Positions 54,799-63,866 of a DNA stretch of 64,000 nucleotides are shown here, piece by piece. The DNA comes from Bacteroidota bacterium (GTDB taxonomy: Bacteria > Bacteroidota > Bacteroidia > Chitinophagales > Chitinophagaceae): assembly GCA_020161535.1 (NCBI GenBank), contig JAIUNW010000002.1:372001-436000 (forward strand), given 5' to 3'. Both the position numbers and the translations under genes were made by a program. Numbering within the stretch: the stretch's first letter is position 1; each line of letters begins with the position of its first letter. The notes beneath the pieces were generated by a model. It was given only the letters and a program-made list of their open reading frames with translations. It ran no database searches and had not been told where the DNA came from.

Positions 54799-56358
54799 TT
54801 ATTTTTTCTGCAAAACCGCCGCAATTGTTGCTGCCAGTTTCTCGCCGTCCATCGCTGCGCTCACGATACCGCCCGCATAACCCGCGCCTTCACCCGCAGG
54901 ATACAACCCCTTCACCTGGGGGTGTTCATAGGTTTCGGGATCACGGGGAATACGCACGGGCGAAGACGTGCGCGATTCAGTCGCAACAACAATGGCTTCG
55001 CGACTAAGGTAGCCTTTCATTTTTTTTCCAAAGGCATTAAATCCTTCAGACAGGCTTTTATAAATGAAGGGCGGCAAAACTTCCCATAGCGGAGCAGCCT
55101 GTACACCCGGCAAGTAAGAACAATCGGGTAAGCTGCCCGATACTTGTCGGTTTACAAAATCGGTCATTCGCAGTGCTGGCGCCACCAACTTGCCGCCACC
55201 GGCAACAAAAGCTTTCTGTTCAACCGATTGCTGGAAATGCATGGCCGATAAAGCACCCTGTTTATTCAAGTAGTCTTTTTCTTCCACCGTTACTACCATA
55301 CCTGAATTGGCATAAGGATTATTTCTTTTTGAAGGGCTCCAACCATTCACCACCAGTTCGCCGGGAGCCGTGGCTGCCGGTGCAATGATGCCCCCGGGGC
55401 ACATACAAAAAGAAAAAACACCGCGGTGGTTTACCTGTTGCACCAGGCTATAAGAAGCCGGCGGTAAAAAAGCCGAACGCACCGGCTGGTGGTATTGAAT
55501 ATGGTCGATCAGTTGTTGCGGATGTTCGATGCGAACGCCCAGTGCAAAAGGTTTTGCTTCGATCAATATGCCCTGTGCCTGCAGGCTTTCAAACACATCG
55601 CGCGCACTGTGGCCGGTAGCGAGCACCAGCGCATCGCCATCAAATCGGTTACCCGTGGCCGTTAGTACGGCTTTGAATCGACCTTTTTCGATGATGTATT
55701 TATTGACTTTTTCCCTGAAATGAAATTCACCGCCGGCATCGAGTATCTGCTGTCGCATGGCGGTGATGATTTGCGGCAATTTATTGGTACCAATATGCGG
55801 ATGCGCATCTATGCAAATAGCGCGGTCGGCGCCGAACTGCACAAACAAATTCAAAATCTTATCAATGCTGCCGCGTTTGTTCGATCGGGTATAGAGTTTG
55901 CCATCGCTGTAAGTGCCCGCGCCGCCTTCACCAAAGCAGTAATTGCTCTCCGGATCAACAATACCTTCTTTGTTCAATATCGCCAGGTCGCGCCGCCGCG
56001 CACGCACATCTTTGCCGCGTTCAAGCACAATCGGCCGGATACCCGCTTCCATCAGGCGAAGCGCTGCAAAGAGTCCGCAGGGTCCCGCACCCGCAATCAC
56101 CACCCGGTGTTTCGCCTTTCGCACATCCGGATAATCAATCACCGGCAGTGCTTGTTCAACAAATGTTTCTTTGACACCAGCTTGAAGGGTGAGGTTGATC
56201 TTGACAGCGTGGCTGCGGGCATCGATCGAACGCTTGAGCAGTTGGTAACCAGTGATCGCCGAAGGCTTTTCACCGAGGGCCGCCGCTATCAGCGATTGCA
56301 GCACAACGGGATCGGCCGCATCGGCGGGACTAACTTGCAGCGTAATCTTTTTTTGCAT
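54799..56358 (-). CDS. FAD-dependent oxidoreductase (COG2509-like)
   Basis: A 519-residue flavoprotein of the uncharacterised FAD-dependent dehydrogenase group. An N-terminal ferredoxin-like domain of about 80 residues precedes the Rossmann motif VVIAGAGPCGLFAALRLMEA. FGEGGAGTYSDGKLYTRS, ALVLATGHSARDVFESL and the C-terminal YPAGEGAGYAGGIVSAAMDG are typical of the group. The reaction is unknown; plant and bacterial relatives are annotated only as dehydrogenases. Divergent from the 5'-nucleotidase gene pair. Confidence 0.88.
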   Translation of the reverse strand: MQKKITLQVSPADAADPVVLQSLIAAALGEKPSAITGYQLLKRSIDARSHAVKINLTLQAGVKETFVEQALPVIDYPDVRKAKHRVVIAGAGPCGLFAALRLMEAGIRPIVLERGKDVRARRRDLAILNKEGIVDPESNYCFGEGGAGTYSDGKLYTRSNKRGSIDKILNLFVQFGADRAICIDAHPHIGTNKLPQIITAMRQQILDAGGEFHFREKVNKYIIEKGRFKAVLTATGNRFDGDALVLATGHSARDVFESLQAQGILIEAKPFALGVRIEHPQQLIDHIQYHQPVRSAFLPPASYSLVQQVNHRGVFSFCMCPGGIIAPAATAPGELVVNGWSPSKRNNPYANSGMVVTVEEKDYLNKQGALSAMHFQQSVEQKAFVAGGGKLVAPALRMTDFVNRQVSGSLPDCSYLPGVQAAPLWEVLPPFIYKSLSEGFNAFGKKMKGYLSREAIVVATESRTSSPVRIPRDPETYEHPQVKGLYPAGEGAGYAGGIVSAAMDGEKLAATIAAVLQKK

Positions 56359-56426
56359 GATCGCGCCAAAGGTAAGCCAGGCATTTGTTGCGAAAGCCTG
56401 CTTATTTTTGTGTACCTTTTCGCAGT

Positions 56427-57188
56427 ATGACAGCCTTCCGACCTATTTCTGTTCTTCTTGCTGCCAGTGTGGTGTTTGCTTTTTTTTCAGCAGGTTGCAA
56501 AACACATTACCAGGCCAAATCACTCCAGTACGAACAATTCCGTATACAACAGAATGCCCCGCAAGATGCGGCCCTGGTGGCAATGATAAAGCCGTATGGC
56601 GACAGCGTAAACAAAGTGATGGAAAAAATTATTGCGGTAGCTGCCATCAACCTGGACAAAAAATTGCCCGAAAGTACACTGGGTAATTTGATGGCTGATG
56701 CCAGCTTTTACGAAGCGGAACGGGTGTTTGGGAAAAAGATTGATGCGGCTTTCGTGAATTATGGTGGCATCCGGCTGAACCAATTGCCCGCGGGGCCGGT
56801 GAGCTTGAATACGGTTTTTGAAATGATGCCATTCGACAACCAGTTGGTGCTGCAACAAGTGAGCGGAAAAGTTTTGCAAGTTTTTCTTGATAATATCGCC
56901 GCGCGCGGCGGATGGCCGGTGAAGGGACTGAGTTTTGTCATAAAAGATAACAAGGCCACTCAGGTATTGGTTGCTGGTGAGCCACTAGATTTGCAACGTA
57001 CGTACACCATTGCGAATGCGGATTATGTGGCCAATGGCGGGGATGATAGCTATATGCTGCAAACGATTCCGCAAGAAAACAAGGGCTTTCTTGTTCGGGA
57101 TGGATTGATCCATTATTTTTCCATACTGACAGCAAGAGGCGAGAAGTTGCAGGCAAAAATTGAAAACAGGGTAAGCAATGCTCAATAG
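56427..57188 (+). CDS. 5'-nucleotidase C-terminal domain lipoprotein
   Basis: A 253-residue lipoprotein (lipobox FFSAGC) that consists only of the substrate-binding C-terminal domain of UshA-type 5'-nucleotidases: ESTLGNLMADASFYEAERVF, FVNYGGIRLNQLPAGPVSLN, VFEMMPFDNQLVLQQVSGKV and ANADYVANGGDDSYML. The catalytic metal-binding domain is encoded by the next gene, which overlaps this one by 11 bases. The two proteins probably form one enzyme that hydrolyses nucleotides outside the inner membrane (inference). Start ATG at 56427. Confidence 0.9.
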   Translation: MTAFRPISVLLAASVVFAFFSAGCKTHYQAKSLQYEQFRIQQNAPQDAALVAMIKPYGDSVNKVMEKIIAVAAINLDKKLPESTLGNLMADASFYEAERVFGKKIDAAFVNYGGIRLNQLPAGPVSLNTVFEMMPFDNQLVLQQVSGKVLQVFLDNIAARGGWPVKGLSFVIKDNKATQVLVAGEPLDLQRTYTIANADYVANGGDDSYMLQTIPQENKGFLVRDGLIHYFSILTARGEKLQAKIENRVSNAQ

Positions 57189-58116
57189 GCGAGGTTTTAT
57201 AAAACGTTCCACGCTGGCAACAGGTGCCGTATTGACAGGCGATGCCTTGTTGCAACAGGCGATGGCCGCGGAAGCCCGCGATCAGCGACTGACGATCTTG
57301 CATACCAATGATGTACACAGTCGACTGGAACCTTTTCCGATGGATGGTAGTCGCAACCAGGGATTGGCTGGTGTTGCGGCGCGGGCCAAAGCCATTGAAG
57401 CCATCCGCGCCGAAGGCGGTCACGTAGTTTTACTCGATGCAGGCGATATCTTTCAGGGCACACCGTTTTTTAATTTTTACAAAGGCGAGCCCGAGATGAA
57501 AGCGATGACTATGCTGGGCTATGATGCTTGCACCATGGGCAATCACGATTTTGATGCGGGGATGGATAATTTTGCCACACAGTTGCAGCATGCAAATTTT
57601 CCGGTGCTGTTGTGCAACTACGATTTTACCGGAACACCTTTAGAGCACAAGACAATTCCGTACACCATATTGAAGAAAGGAAAATTAAAAATTGGGATCA
57701 CCGGCGTGGGCATAGAGATGAAGGGTTTGGTACCGGAAAATTTGTACGGCGCTACCCAGTATCTCGACCCGATTGTAGCGGCGAACCGCGTGGCCGATGA
57801 CCTAAAGAAAAAGCAGGGCTGTGATATGGTCATTTGCCTCTCACACCTCGGTTTTAAGTACAAAGAGCCGGCGAAAGTAAGTGACGAAGTATTTGCGGCC
57901 GAGTCGGCCAATATTGACCTGATCATCGGCGGGCACACGCATACTTTTTTTGACAAGCCGCTCGCTTATCGCAACAAATTGGGCCGGGATGTTATAGTGA
58001 ACCAGGTGGGATGGGCTGGCATCATTCTTGGCCGTTTAGACTATGTTTTTTCGTCGAATAAGGATAAAAATCTGGAAGCATCACAAAGCGTTTTGATTGG
58101 CAAAAAATCCAGTTAA
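57178..58116 (+). CDS. 5'-nucleotidase metallophosphatase domain, Tat signal
   Basis: A 312-residue calcineurin-like phosphoesterase, the N-terminal half of a UshA-type 5'-nucleotidase. Metal ligands: LTILHTNDVHSRLEP, VLLDAGDIFQGTPF, MGNHDFDAG and IIGGHTHTFF. It begins with a twin-arginine signal (MLNRRGFIKRSTLATGAVLT), so it is exported folded. In a normal 5'-nucleotidase this half comes first in a single chain; here it is a separate, second gene. Confidence 0.92.
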   Translation: MLNRRGFIKRSTLATGAVLTGDALLQQAMAAEARDQRLTILHTNDVHSRLEPFPMDGSRNQGLAGVAARAKAIEAIRAEGGHVVLLDAGDIFQGTPFFNFYKGEPEMKAMTMLGYDACTMGNHDFDAGMDNFATQLQHANFPVLLCNYDFTGTPLEHKTIPYTILKKGKLKIGITGVGIEMKGLVPENLYGATQYLDPIVAANRVADDLKKKQGCDMVICLSHLGFKYKEPAKVSDEVFAAESANIDLIIGGHTHTFFDKPLAYRNKLGRDVIVNQVGWAGIILGRLDYVFSSNKDKNLEASQSVLIGKKSS

Positions 58117-58208
58117 CAAAATTTTTTTTTCCAGAGTTTTATTTGATATTCGCCCTCCCACGATATTTTTTTACACAGAGAAATCACACTGTTAAACTGA
58201 ACGATTTA

Positions 58209-59642
58209 ATGACCAAAACCTTAGATACAGTCTGGAACAGTTGTCTAGAGATCATTAAGGATATCGTTGAGTGGCAGCATTTTAAAACTTGGTTTGAACC
58301 AATCCGCCCCGTAGAACTCAAAACCAATATTTTGGTGATTCAGGTACCCAGTCAGTTTTTTTATGAGTACCTCGAAGAACATTATGTAAGCCTGCTGGCA
58401 AAAACCCTGCGTCGGGTGTTGGGTAAAGACGCACAATTGGAATATCGCATTATGGTAGACAGCGGAAATCATAAGAACAAGCCTTTGACCATGGACGTTC
58501 CGGCCCAGGGTTACAAGACTTATTCTAACAATGAGATGGATTTTCCGCTGGTGATCAACAATCCGGTAAAGAATCCGTTTGTGATTCCGGGGTTGAAGAA
58601 AATGCAGATAGATCCGCAGCTCAATCCTATTTACACCTTTGATACCTATGTGGAAGGTGATTCGAATCGCGTTGCTCGCCGGGCGGGAAAAACCGTCGCC
58701 GAGAAACCTGGTGCGAATTCATTCAACCCATTGGTGATTTATGGTGGTGTAGGTTTGGGAAAAACCCACCTGGCACAGGCAATTGGTAATGAGGTGAAGC
58801 GACTGCATGCAAACAAAGTCGTATTGTATGTGAGTTCGGAAAAGTTCATCAACCAGTTTGTGGATCACAGCCGCAACAACGCGATCAATGATTTCATCCA
58901 TTTTTATCAACTGATTGATGTGCTCATCATTGATGATGTGCAATTCTTTAACCGTGCCGAAAAATCGCAGGATGCGTTCTTCGCCATTTTCAATCACTTG
59001 CACCAGAGTGGCAAGCAACTGATATTGACGTCTGACAAAGCGCCGAAAGACCTGGAAGGGGTACAGGAGCGTTTGCTGAGCCGTTTCCGCTGGGGCTTGA
59101 GTGCCGACCTGCAGGTGCCTGAATACGAAACCCGTATTGAGATTTTGGAGCGTAAGATGAAGAATGATGGCCTGGAGATGCCCAAAGAAGTGGTTAAATA
59201 CCTGGCCTACAATATCAACAGCAATGTGCGCGAACTGGAAGGTGCGATGATATCGTTGTTGGCACAATCTTCGCTTAATCGTAGGGAAATAGACCTTGAT
59301 TTGGCGAAGAAGGTACTCCGTAACTTTGTGAAAACCTCGTCGAAGGAAATCACGATCGATGCCATCCAGAAAATGGTGTGTGATTATTTCGACGTATCGT
59401 ACGATAAGCTGTTGCAAAAAACACGCAAGCGCGAAATCGTACAAGCCCGGCAAATTACCATGTACCTGGCCAAGTCGTTCACCAAAAACAGCCTGAAGAC
59501 GATTGGCGAACATTTTGGTGGCCGCGACCATACCACCGTGATTCACTCCTGCCAAACCGTTAAAGACCTGATGGACACCGATAATGTGTTCCGGGAAAAT
59601 GTGATGGAGCTGCAGCAGAAAGTGCAATTAGCAGCGCTGTGA
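58209..59642 (+). CDS. dnaA: Chromosomal replication initiator DnaA
   Basis: Opens the origin of replication; 477 residues from the ATG at 58209 (MTKTLDTVWNSCLEIIKDIV). All four domains are present: an N-terminal interaction domain, short linker, AAA+ domain with Walker A GGVGLGKTH (179-187) and Walker B VLIIDDVQFF, and a C-terminal DNA-binding domain with the signature GGRDHTTVIHSC. The longer frame from 58143 is not needed. I see no cluster of DnaA boxes beside the gene, so oriC is not recognisable here. Confidence 0.97.
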   Translation: MTKTLDTVWNSCLEIIKDIVEWQHFKTWFEPIRPVELKTNILVIQVPSQFFYEYLEEHYVSLLAKTLRRVLGKDAQLEYRIMVDSGNHKNKPLTMDVPAQGYKTYSNNEMDFPLVINNPVKNPFVIPGLKKMQIDPQLNPIYTFDTYVEGDSNRVARRAGKTVAEKPGANSFNPLVIYGGVGLGKTHLAQAIGNEVKRLHANKVVLYVSSEKFINQFVDHSRNNAINDFIHFYQLIDVLIIDDVQFFNRAEKSQDAFFAIFNHLHQSGKQLILTSDKAPKDLEGVQERLLSRFRWGLSADLQVPEYETRIEILERKMKNDGLEMPKEVVKYLAYNINSNVRELEGAMISLLAQSSLNRREIDLDLAKKVLRNFVKTSSKEITIDAIQKMVCDYFDVSYDKLLQKTRKREIVQARQITMYLAKSFTKNSLKTIGEHFGGRDHTTVIHSCQTVKDLMDTDNVFRENVMELQQKVQLAAL

Positions 59643-59652
59643 CCGTGACCGC

Positions 59653-59681
59653 TGTTTAAGGTTTTGGATGTAAGGTGTAAG
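59653..59681 (+). repeat. Degenerate TTTAAGG array
   Basis: TGTTTAAGG followed by loosely related units (TGTAAGG, TGTAAGG), 11 bases after the dnaA stop. Weaker member of the family at 31193 and 45638. Confidence 0.4.
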
Positions 59682-59732
59682 GGTCGCTGAGAGGGCTGTT
59701 TTAAAATAGATAGTAAAACCAAAAGATATAAA

Positions 59733-59763
59733 AGCAACTTGCTGTTCGGCAGGTTGCTTTTTT
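59733..59763 (+). terminator. Intrinsic terminator of dnaA
   Basis: Ten-bp stem AGCAACTTGC / GCAGGTTGCT (one G-T pair), 6-base loop, then a run of six T. Confidence 0.9.
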
Positions 59764-59784
59764 AGTGTGGGTAGTCCTTAAACT

Positions 59785-59816
59785 TTTGCTTTTATTCGTT
59801 TTTGTTCTTAATTTTG
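59785..59816 (+). promoter_or_regulatory. Promoter of tRNA-Ser
   Basis: TTTG (59785-59788), 20-base spacer, TAATTTTG (59809-59816): both boxes match the Bacteroidetes consensus at the correct spacing. Transcription would start about 20 bases before the tRNA. Confidence 0.8.
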
Positions 59817-59843
59817 CCCTCCCCGCACAGGATGCTGGGTTAC

Positions 59844-59934
59844 GGTGAGGTGCCTGAGTGGCCGAAAGGGCCGGTTTGCTAAACCGTTGTACGAGCTTAA
59901 ACTTGTACCGAGGGTTCGAATCCCTCCCTCACCG
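59844..59934 (+). tRNA. tRNA-Ser (anticodon GCU)
   Basis: Acceptor stem GGTGAGG pairs with CCTCACC, discriminator G. The anticodon loop reads TTGCTAA (anticodon GCT, reads AGC/AGU). The long variable arm (GTACGAG/CTTGTAC) is typical of class II serine tRNAs. T arm with GGTTCGAATCC. The CCA end is not encoded. Confidence 0.95.
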
Positions 59935-59958
59935 CAGAGTAAAAAGATAACTCATTTT

Positions 59959-59995
59959 AAAAAGCCCCCAATGCAGATTTGGTGGGCTTTTTTGT
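59959..59995 (+). terminator. Intrinsic terminator after tRNA-Ser
   Basis: Stem AAAAAGCCCCCAA / TTGGTGGGCTTTTTT with one bulge, loop TGCAGAT-like, ending in a T run. It may also stop the convergent membrane-protein transcript. Confidence 0.88.
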
Positions 59996-60019
59996 TTGCG
60001 TAACTAGTTTGATGGTGGA

Positions 60020-60760
60020 CTAGCCCAAATACTTAACGACAAATAATATGGCTACAGCCATGATCGTTGCTACCACCAGCGTGTCTTTTTTGTGGTCGTT
60101 TGATAATATGCCGAAAAAGCCGGCCACTTCGTACTGCCACAGAAACCAGGCGAAGTAGAGTCTGATGGTCATGACGACCAAAGTGCCTACATAATAACTC
60201 GATGGAATACCCGATACTTGAACGGTATAAAAGAGATTGAATGCACCGGTAACAATGACGATCAAATTGTAGCCAAATAGGAGCTTCCAGGCCCAGGGAT
60301 GCCTTTTTCTTAGCAACAGAAGGGTTGTCAATAATGTCGCCAATTCCACCATGCTTATCGACATGCCCAAGTCCCATTGACAGGACGAACAACGTAGATA
60401 ATACCACAGCAGCTTGAAAAATGAAAAGGTCCTGAACAGAACAAGAATTATATATATCCCTATTACGGCTTTGAACCAGTTGGTTGGTTGAAATTCTTCT
60501 TCTGGGGTTACAATGGGTAGGAAATAGGTCTGAAACTGTCGCCTGATCCAATGAAATCGCAAGGTCCAAAAACCGATTTCTGGTGCTGCAGAAAAATGTT
60601 GCCTGGCAACCATCACTTCCTGCTCATCGGGGTTTCGAATGGCAATGATGTTTTTTGCTGCTTCAACCGCTTTCGGTTGGTATTGTTCAGGGTGCTCAAT
60701 AATTTCCAATAATTGCACATTATTATAATCCTGGTAAAGTTTTTCGAAATCAAAATCCAC
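60020..60760 (-). CDS. Membrane protein of unknown function
   Basis: A protein of about 247 residues: a cytoplasmic N-terminal part (DFDFEKLYQDYNNVQLLEII) with a helical repeat-like segment (YQPKAVEAAKNIIAIRNPDE) and four to five membrane spans (AVIGIYIILVLFRTF, TLVVATIMAVAILFVVKYLG). I recognise no family. The start is uncertain: I chose a GTG at 60760, and a TTG at 60844 would add 28 residues. Convergent with the tRNA terminator. Confidence 0.6.
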   Translation of the reverse strand: MDFDFEKLYQDYNNVQLLEIIEHPEQYQPKAVEAAKNIIAIRNPDEQEVMVARQHFSAAPEIGFWTLRFHWIRRQFQTYFLPIVTPEEEFQPTNWFKAVIGIYIILVLFRTFSFFKLLWYYLRCSSCQWDLGMSISMVELATLLTTLLLLRKRHPWAWKLLFGYNLIVIVTGAFNLFYTVQVSGIPSSYYVGTLVVMTIRLYFAWFLWQYEVAGFFGILSNDHKKDTLVVATIMAVAILFVVKYLG

Positions 60761-60900
60761 GAGCACAAGTTTCCAGTAAAATACACTGAATTGTACTTTG
60801 ACACAAGGCTGTTCTTTGGTATAAGCACCCGATATTTTACCCAATTCCAGAAGCTTACAATGCTTACAAAAAGCTTATTTTAGAATCTAACCATTCTAAC

Positions 60901-63801
60901 ATGCTTATGCCCTTCTTTTCCCGCAGCCGCGGGTGCCGGCTGGCGTTGCTTACCAGCGCCGTTTGGCTGTTTTCCTGTACGCAACCGGCGGTGAAGGAAT
61001 CCAGCGAGCGACCTGAAGACAATCGTTTTACCAAAGTTGTATTAACCGAGGGATTTAATGAACCGATGGCCATGACCTTTGTACCCGACAACCGGGTGCT
61101 GATCGTAGAACGAAAAGGGGCCTTGAAATCGGTAAATACAAAAACAAATGAGGTAAAAACCATCGCCCTCATCCCGGTTAACACAAAATACACCAGCAAA
61201 GAAGGCGCGGTGAGTGAAGCGGAAGAAGGACTGATGGGCATCGTGGCGCATCCGGCTTTTGCCAAGAACCATTGGATTTACATGTACTACGCCGATCCCA
61301 CCGATGCCAAACACGTGCTGGCCAGGTGGGAATTGCACAATGATTCGCTGTACGCTTCCACCAAAAAAATCGTGATGGAAGTGCCCACCCAACGCGAGGT
61401 CTGCTGTCATACCGGTGGCGGCATGGCTTTCGATGTACAAGGCAACCTATACCTGACGGTGGGTAACAACACGGCCAACCCCGCTTCGGGTACTTCTTCT
61501 TACGATGAACGCCCCGGGCGCAGCAGCTGGGACGACCAACGCGGTGCCGGCAATACCAACGACCTCCGTGGTAAAATTTTACGCATTCATCCCGACGATG
61601 ATGGCAGTTATTCCATTCCCGATGGCAACCTGTTTGCCAAAGGCACCGATAAAACAAGACCTGAAATTTTTGTCATGGGCAACCGAAATCCCTGGCGTGT
61701 TTCGGTAGATAGTAAAACAGGATTTGTGTATTGGGGCGAAGTGGGTCCTGATGCGTCGGTTGATTCGATCTGGGGGCCGCGTGGTTATGATGAATTCAAC
61801 CAGGCTCGCAAGGCAGGCAATTTTGGCTGGCCTTATTTTATCGGCGATAACAAGGCCTATACCAAGTACAATTATGCCGATAGTATTTATGGGGAGAAAT
61901 TCAACCCCGAGCATCCGGTAAACAATTCGCCGAATAACAACGGATTAAAAGAACTACCCCCACCACAGAAGGCGTTTATCTGGTATCCCTACGGGCCATC
62001 CGATAGTTTTCCGCTGCTGGGCAGTGCCGGCCGCAGTGCGCTCGGTGGACCGGTGTTTCACGAAGCCGATTTTAAAAATGCAATTCGCCCATGGCCTGCT
62101 TACTTCGAAAACAAATGGTTGATCAGCGATTTCATGCGCGGTTGGCTGATGGCGATCAGTATGGACGCCGAAGGCAATTACCAATCGATGGAACGCATCC
62201 TGCCTGACCAGAACTTCAGCAGTGTGATCGACATGCAATTTAATCCCGATGGTGATCTTTATTTTCTGGAGTATGGAACGGCTTGGTTCAAAGGCAATAC
62301 CAATTCGGCACTTGTGCGTATCGAATACAATGGCGGCAATCGAAAACCGGGCGTAGAAGCCACAGCCGATAAAACCGATGGCGCCACCCCGCTAACTGTG
62401 CATCTTTCGTCGAAAGGAACCACTGATCACGACCCCTACGATGAAGGCAAATTGCGCTACGAATGGACAGTCACCGGCAACGGATTGGATAAAACTTTGT
62501 CGGGTCCCGAAGCTGCCATCACCCTCGACAAACCCGGCGTGTATAAAGCCGTATTAACCGTTACTGATACCAAAGGCGAGAAGAACAGCAAGACGATTGC
62601 CTTAACAGCCGGTAATGAACCACCCACGGTAGCCGTGAGCTTGCTGAAAGGCAACCGAACATTTTTCTTTCCCGGCCAGCCGATCGACTATTCAATTGCA
62701 GTGAGTGACAAAGAAGACGGATCGGTTGCAGCAGGTACCATCGCACCGGCCTTGCTCGCGCTTAATTTCGATTACATACCACAAGGTTTTGATCCGATCG
62801 AAATTGCCCAGCACCATCGCTCTGCTGATGAACGAACTGGTTTTGCTGCGGGCCAATACCTGATGAATGCCAGTGATTGCAAATCCTGTCACCTGCCTGA
62901 TAAGGCTTCGGTAGGCCCTAGTTTCATGGCCGTGTCGGCGCGATACAAAACCGATCCGCAGGCAGTAGAAAGATTGGCGCAAAAAGTAATAGAAGGCGGT
63001 TCCGGCGTTTGGGGTGAACATGCCATGGCCGCACATCCGACCATCACCCAACAGGAAGCAGAAACGATAGTGAAATATATTCTTGCCTTCACCCAAAAAC
63101 CGGCTGTTGAAAAACAAATTCCGCTGCAAGGAAGTTTTGTGCCGACCGTGCCGGTAGGTGAAAACGGCCTCGGTGGTTACCTGTTGCGCGCTGCGTACAA
63201 AGACAAAGGCGCCAACGGCGTGCCACCCATCTCATCCGAATCTATTGTGGCCCTTCGCAGTGCATCGGTTGATCCGAAAAAAGCAGATGAACAAAAAAAC
63301 ACCGAATTACTGACAACGCCTTTTGTTTCGTTTTCGCTACTGGGCAACAATGCGTATATCGGTTACCGTGATATCGACTTACAAGATATCAAAGAGATTG
63401 AATTACTGGTGCAGGCAACACCCAGCAGTGGTGCAGTAGGGGGCGTGATTGAAGTGCACCTCGACGCGCCCGATGGTAAACTGATTGGCCAAACGGCGAT
63501 GGTCGAATCCAAACCGATCGACTACGCACGCATCATGGAAATGGGCGGCGGCAAGAACAAAGCCAAGCCGGCTGCCGGCAAACCTGGTGGAAAAAAAGTA
63601 GATACCAAGAAAAAACAACCTGCTTTCTCCATGGAATTGTTGCAGGCATTGTTGTCGACCCATGCCATTGCAACGATCAGTCCCACCACCGGCAAGCATA
63701 CCATTTATTTTGTGTTTAAAAAAGAAAAGGCAAAGGCCAAAGAGCCCATTATGCAGGTATCGGCCATCCATTTTAAAAACAGCACAACGCCTGTTAAATA
63801 A
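60901..63801 (+). CDS. Sugar dehydrogenase-PKD-cytochrome c fusion lipoprotein
   Basis: A 966-residue lipoprotein (WLFSC, Cys26). Residues about 40-470 form a glucose/sorbosone dehydrogenase beta propeller (GFNEPMAMTFVPDNRVLIVE, CCHTGGGMAFDVQGNLYLTV, RGKILRIHPDDDG). A PKD domain (GTTDHDPYDEGKLRYEWTVT) and a c-type cytochrome with haem motif CKSCH and a distal Met follow. The C-terminal 200 residues form a carbohydrate-binding-like beta domain interrupted by a Lys/Ala/Gly-rich stretch (KNKAKPAAGKPGGKKVDTKK). It probably oxidises a sugar in the periplasm and passes electrons to its own haem (inference). Confidence 0.88.
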   Translation: MLMPFFSRSRGCRLALLTSAVWLFSCTQPAVKESSERPEDNRFTKVVLTEGFNEPMAMTFVPDNRVLIVERKGALKSVNTKTNEVKTIALIPVNTKYTSKEGAVSEAEEGLMGIVAHPAFAKNHWIYMYYADPTDAKHVLARWELHNDSLYASTKKIVMEVPTQREVCCHTGGGMAFDVQGNLYLTVGNNTANPASGTSSYDERPGRSSWDDQRGAGNTNDLRGKILRIHPDDDGSYSIPDGNLFAKGTDKTRPEIFVMGNRNPWRVSVDSKTGFVYWGEVGPDASVDSIWGPRGYDEFNQARKAGNFGWPYFIGDNKAYTKYNYADSIYGEKFNPEHPVNNSPNNNGLKELPPPQKAFIWYPYGPSDSFPLLGSAGRSALGGPVFHEADFKNAIRPWPAYFENKWLISDFMRGWLMAISMDAEGNYQSMERILPDQNFSSVIDMQFNPDGDLYFLEYGTAWFKGNTNSALVRIEYNGGNRKPGVEATADKTDGATPLTVHLSSKGTTDHDPYDEGKLRYEWTVTGNGLDKTLSGPEAAITLDKPGVYKAVLTVTDTKGEKNSKTIALTAGNEPPTVAVSLLKGNRTFFFPGQPIDYSIAVSDKEDGSVAAGTIAPALLALNFDYIPQGFDPIEIAQHHRSADERTGFAAGQYLMNASDCKSCHLPDKASVGPSFMAVSARYKTDPQAVERLAQKVIEGGSGVWGEHAMAAHPTITQQEAETIVKYILAFTQKPAVEKQIPLQGSFVPTVPVGENGLGGYLLRAAYKDKGANGVPPISSESIVALRSASVDPKKADEQKNTELLTTPFVSFSLLGNNAYIGYRDIDLQDIKEIELLVQATPSSGAVGGVIEVHLDAPDGKLIGQTAMVESKPIDYARIMEMGGGKNKAKPAAGKPGGKKVDTKKKQPAFSMELLQALLSTHAIATISPTTGKHTIYFVFKKEKAKAKEPIMQVSAIHFKNSTTPVK

Positions 63802-63866
63802 CCACAACGTCTACTAAATAAAAACGACGCCCAACCATTCAACTCATCGATACTAAAACTGCTACC

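Noticed and set aside
58117..58208. Possible oriC next to dnaA
   Set aside because: The region is AT-rich, but I find no cluster of TTATCCACA-like DnaA boxes there or downstream of the gene.
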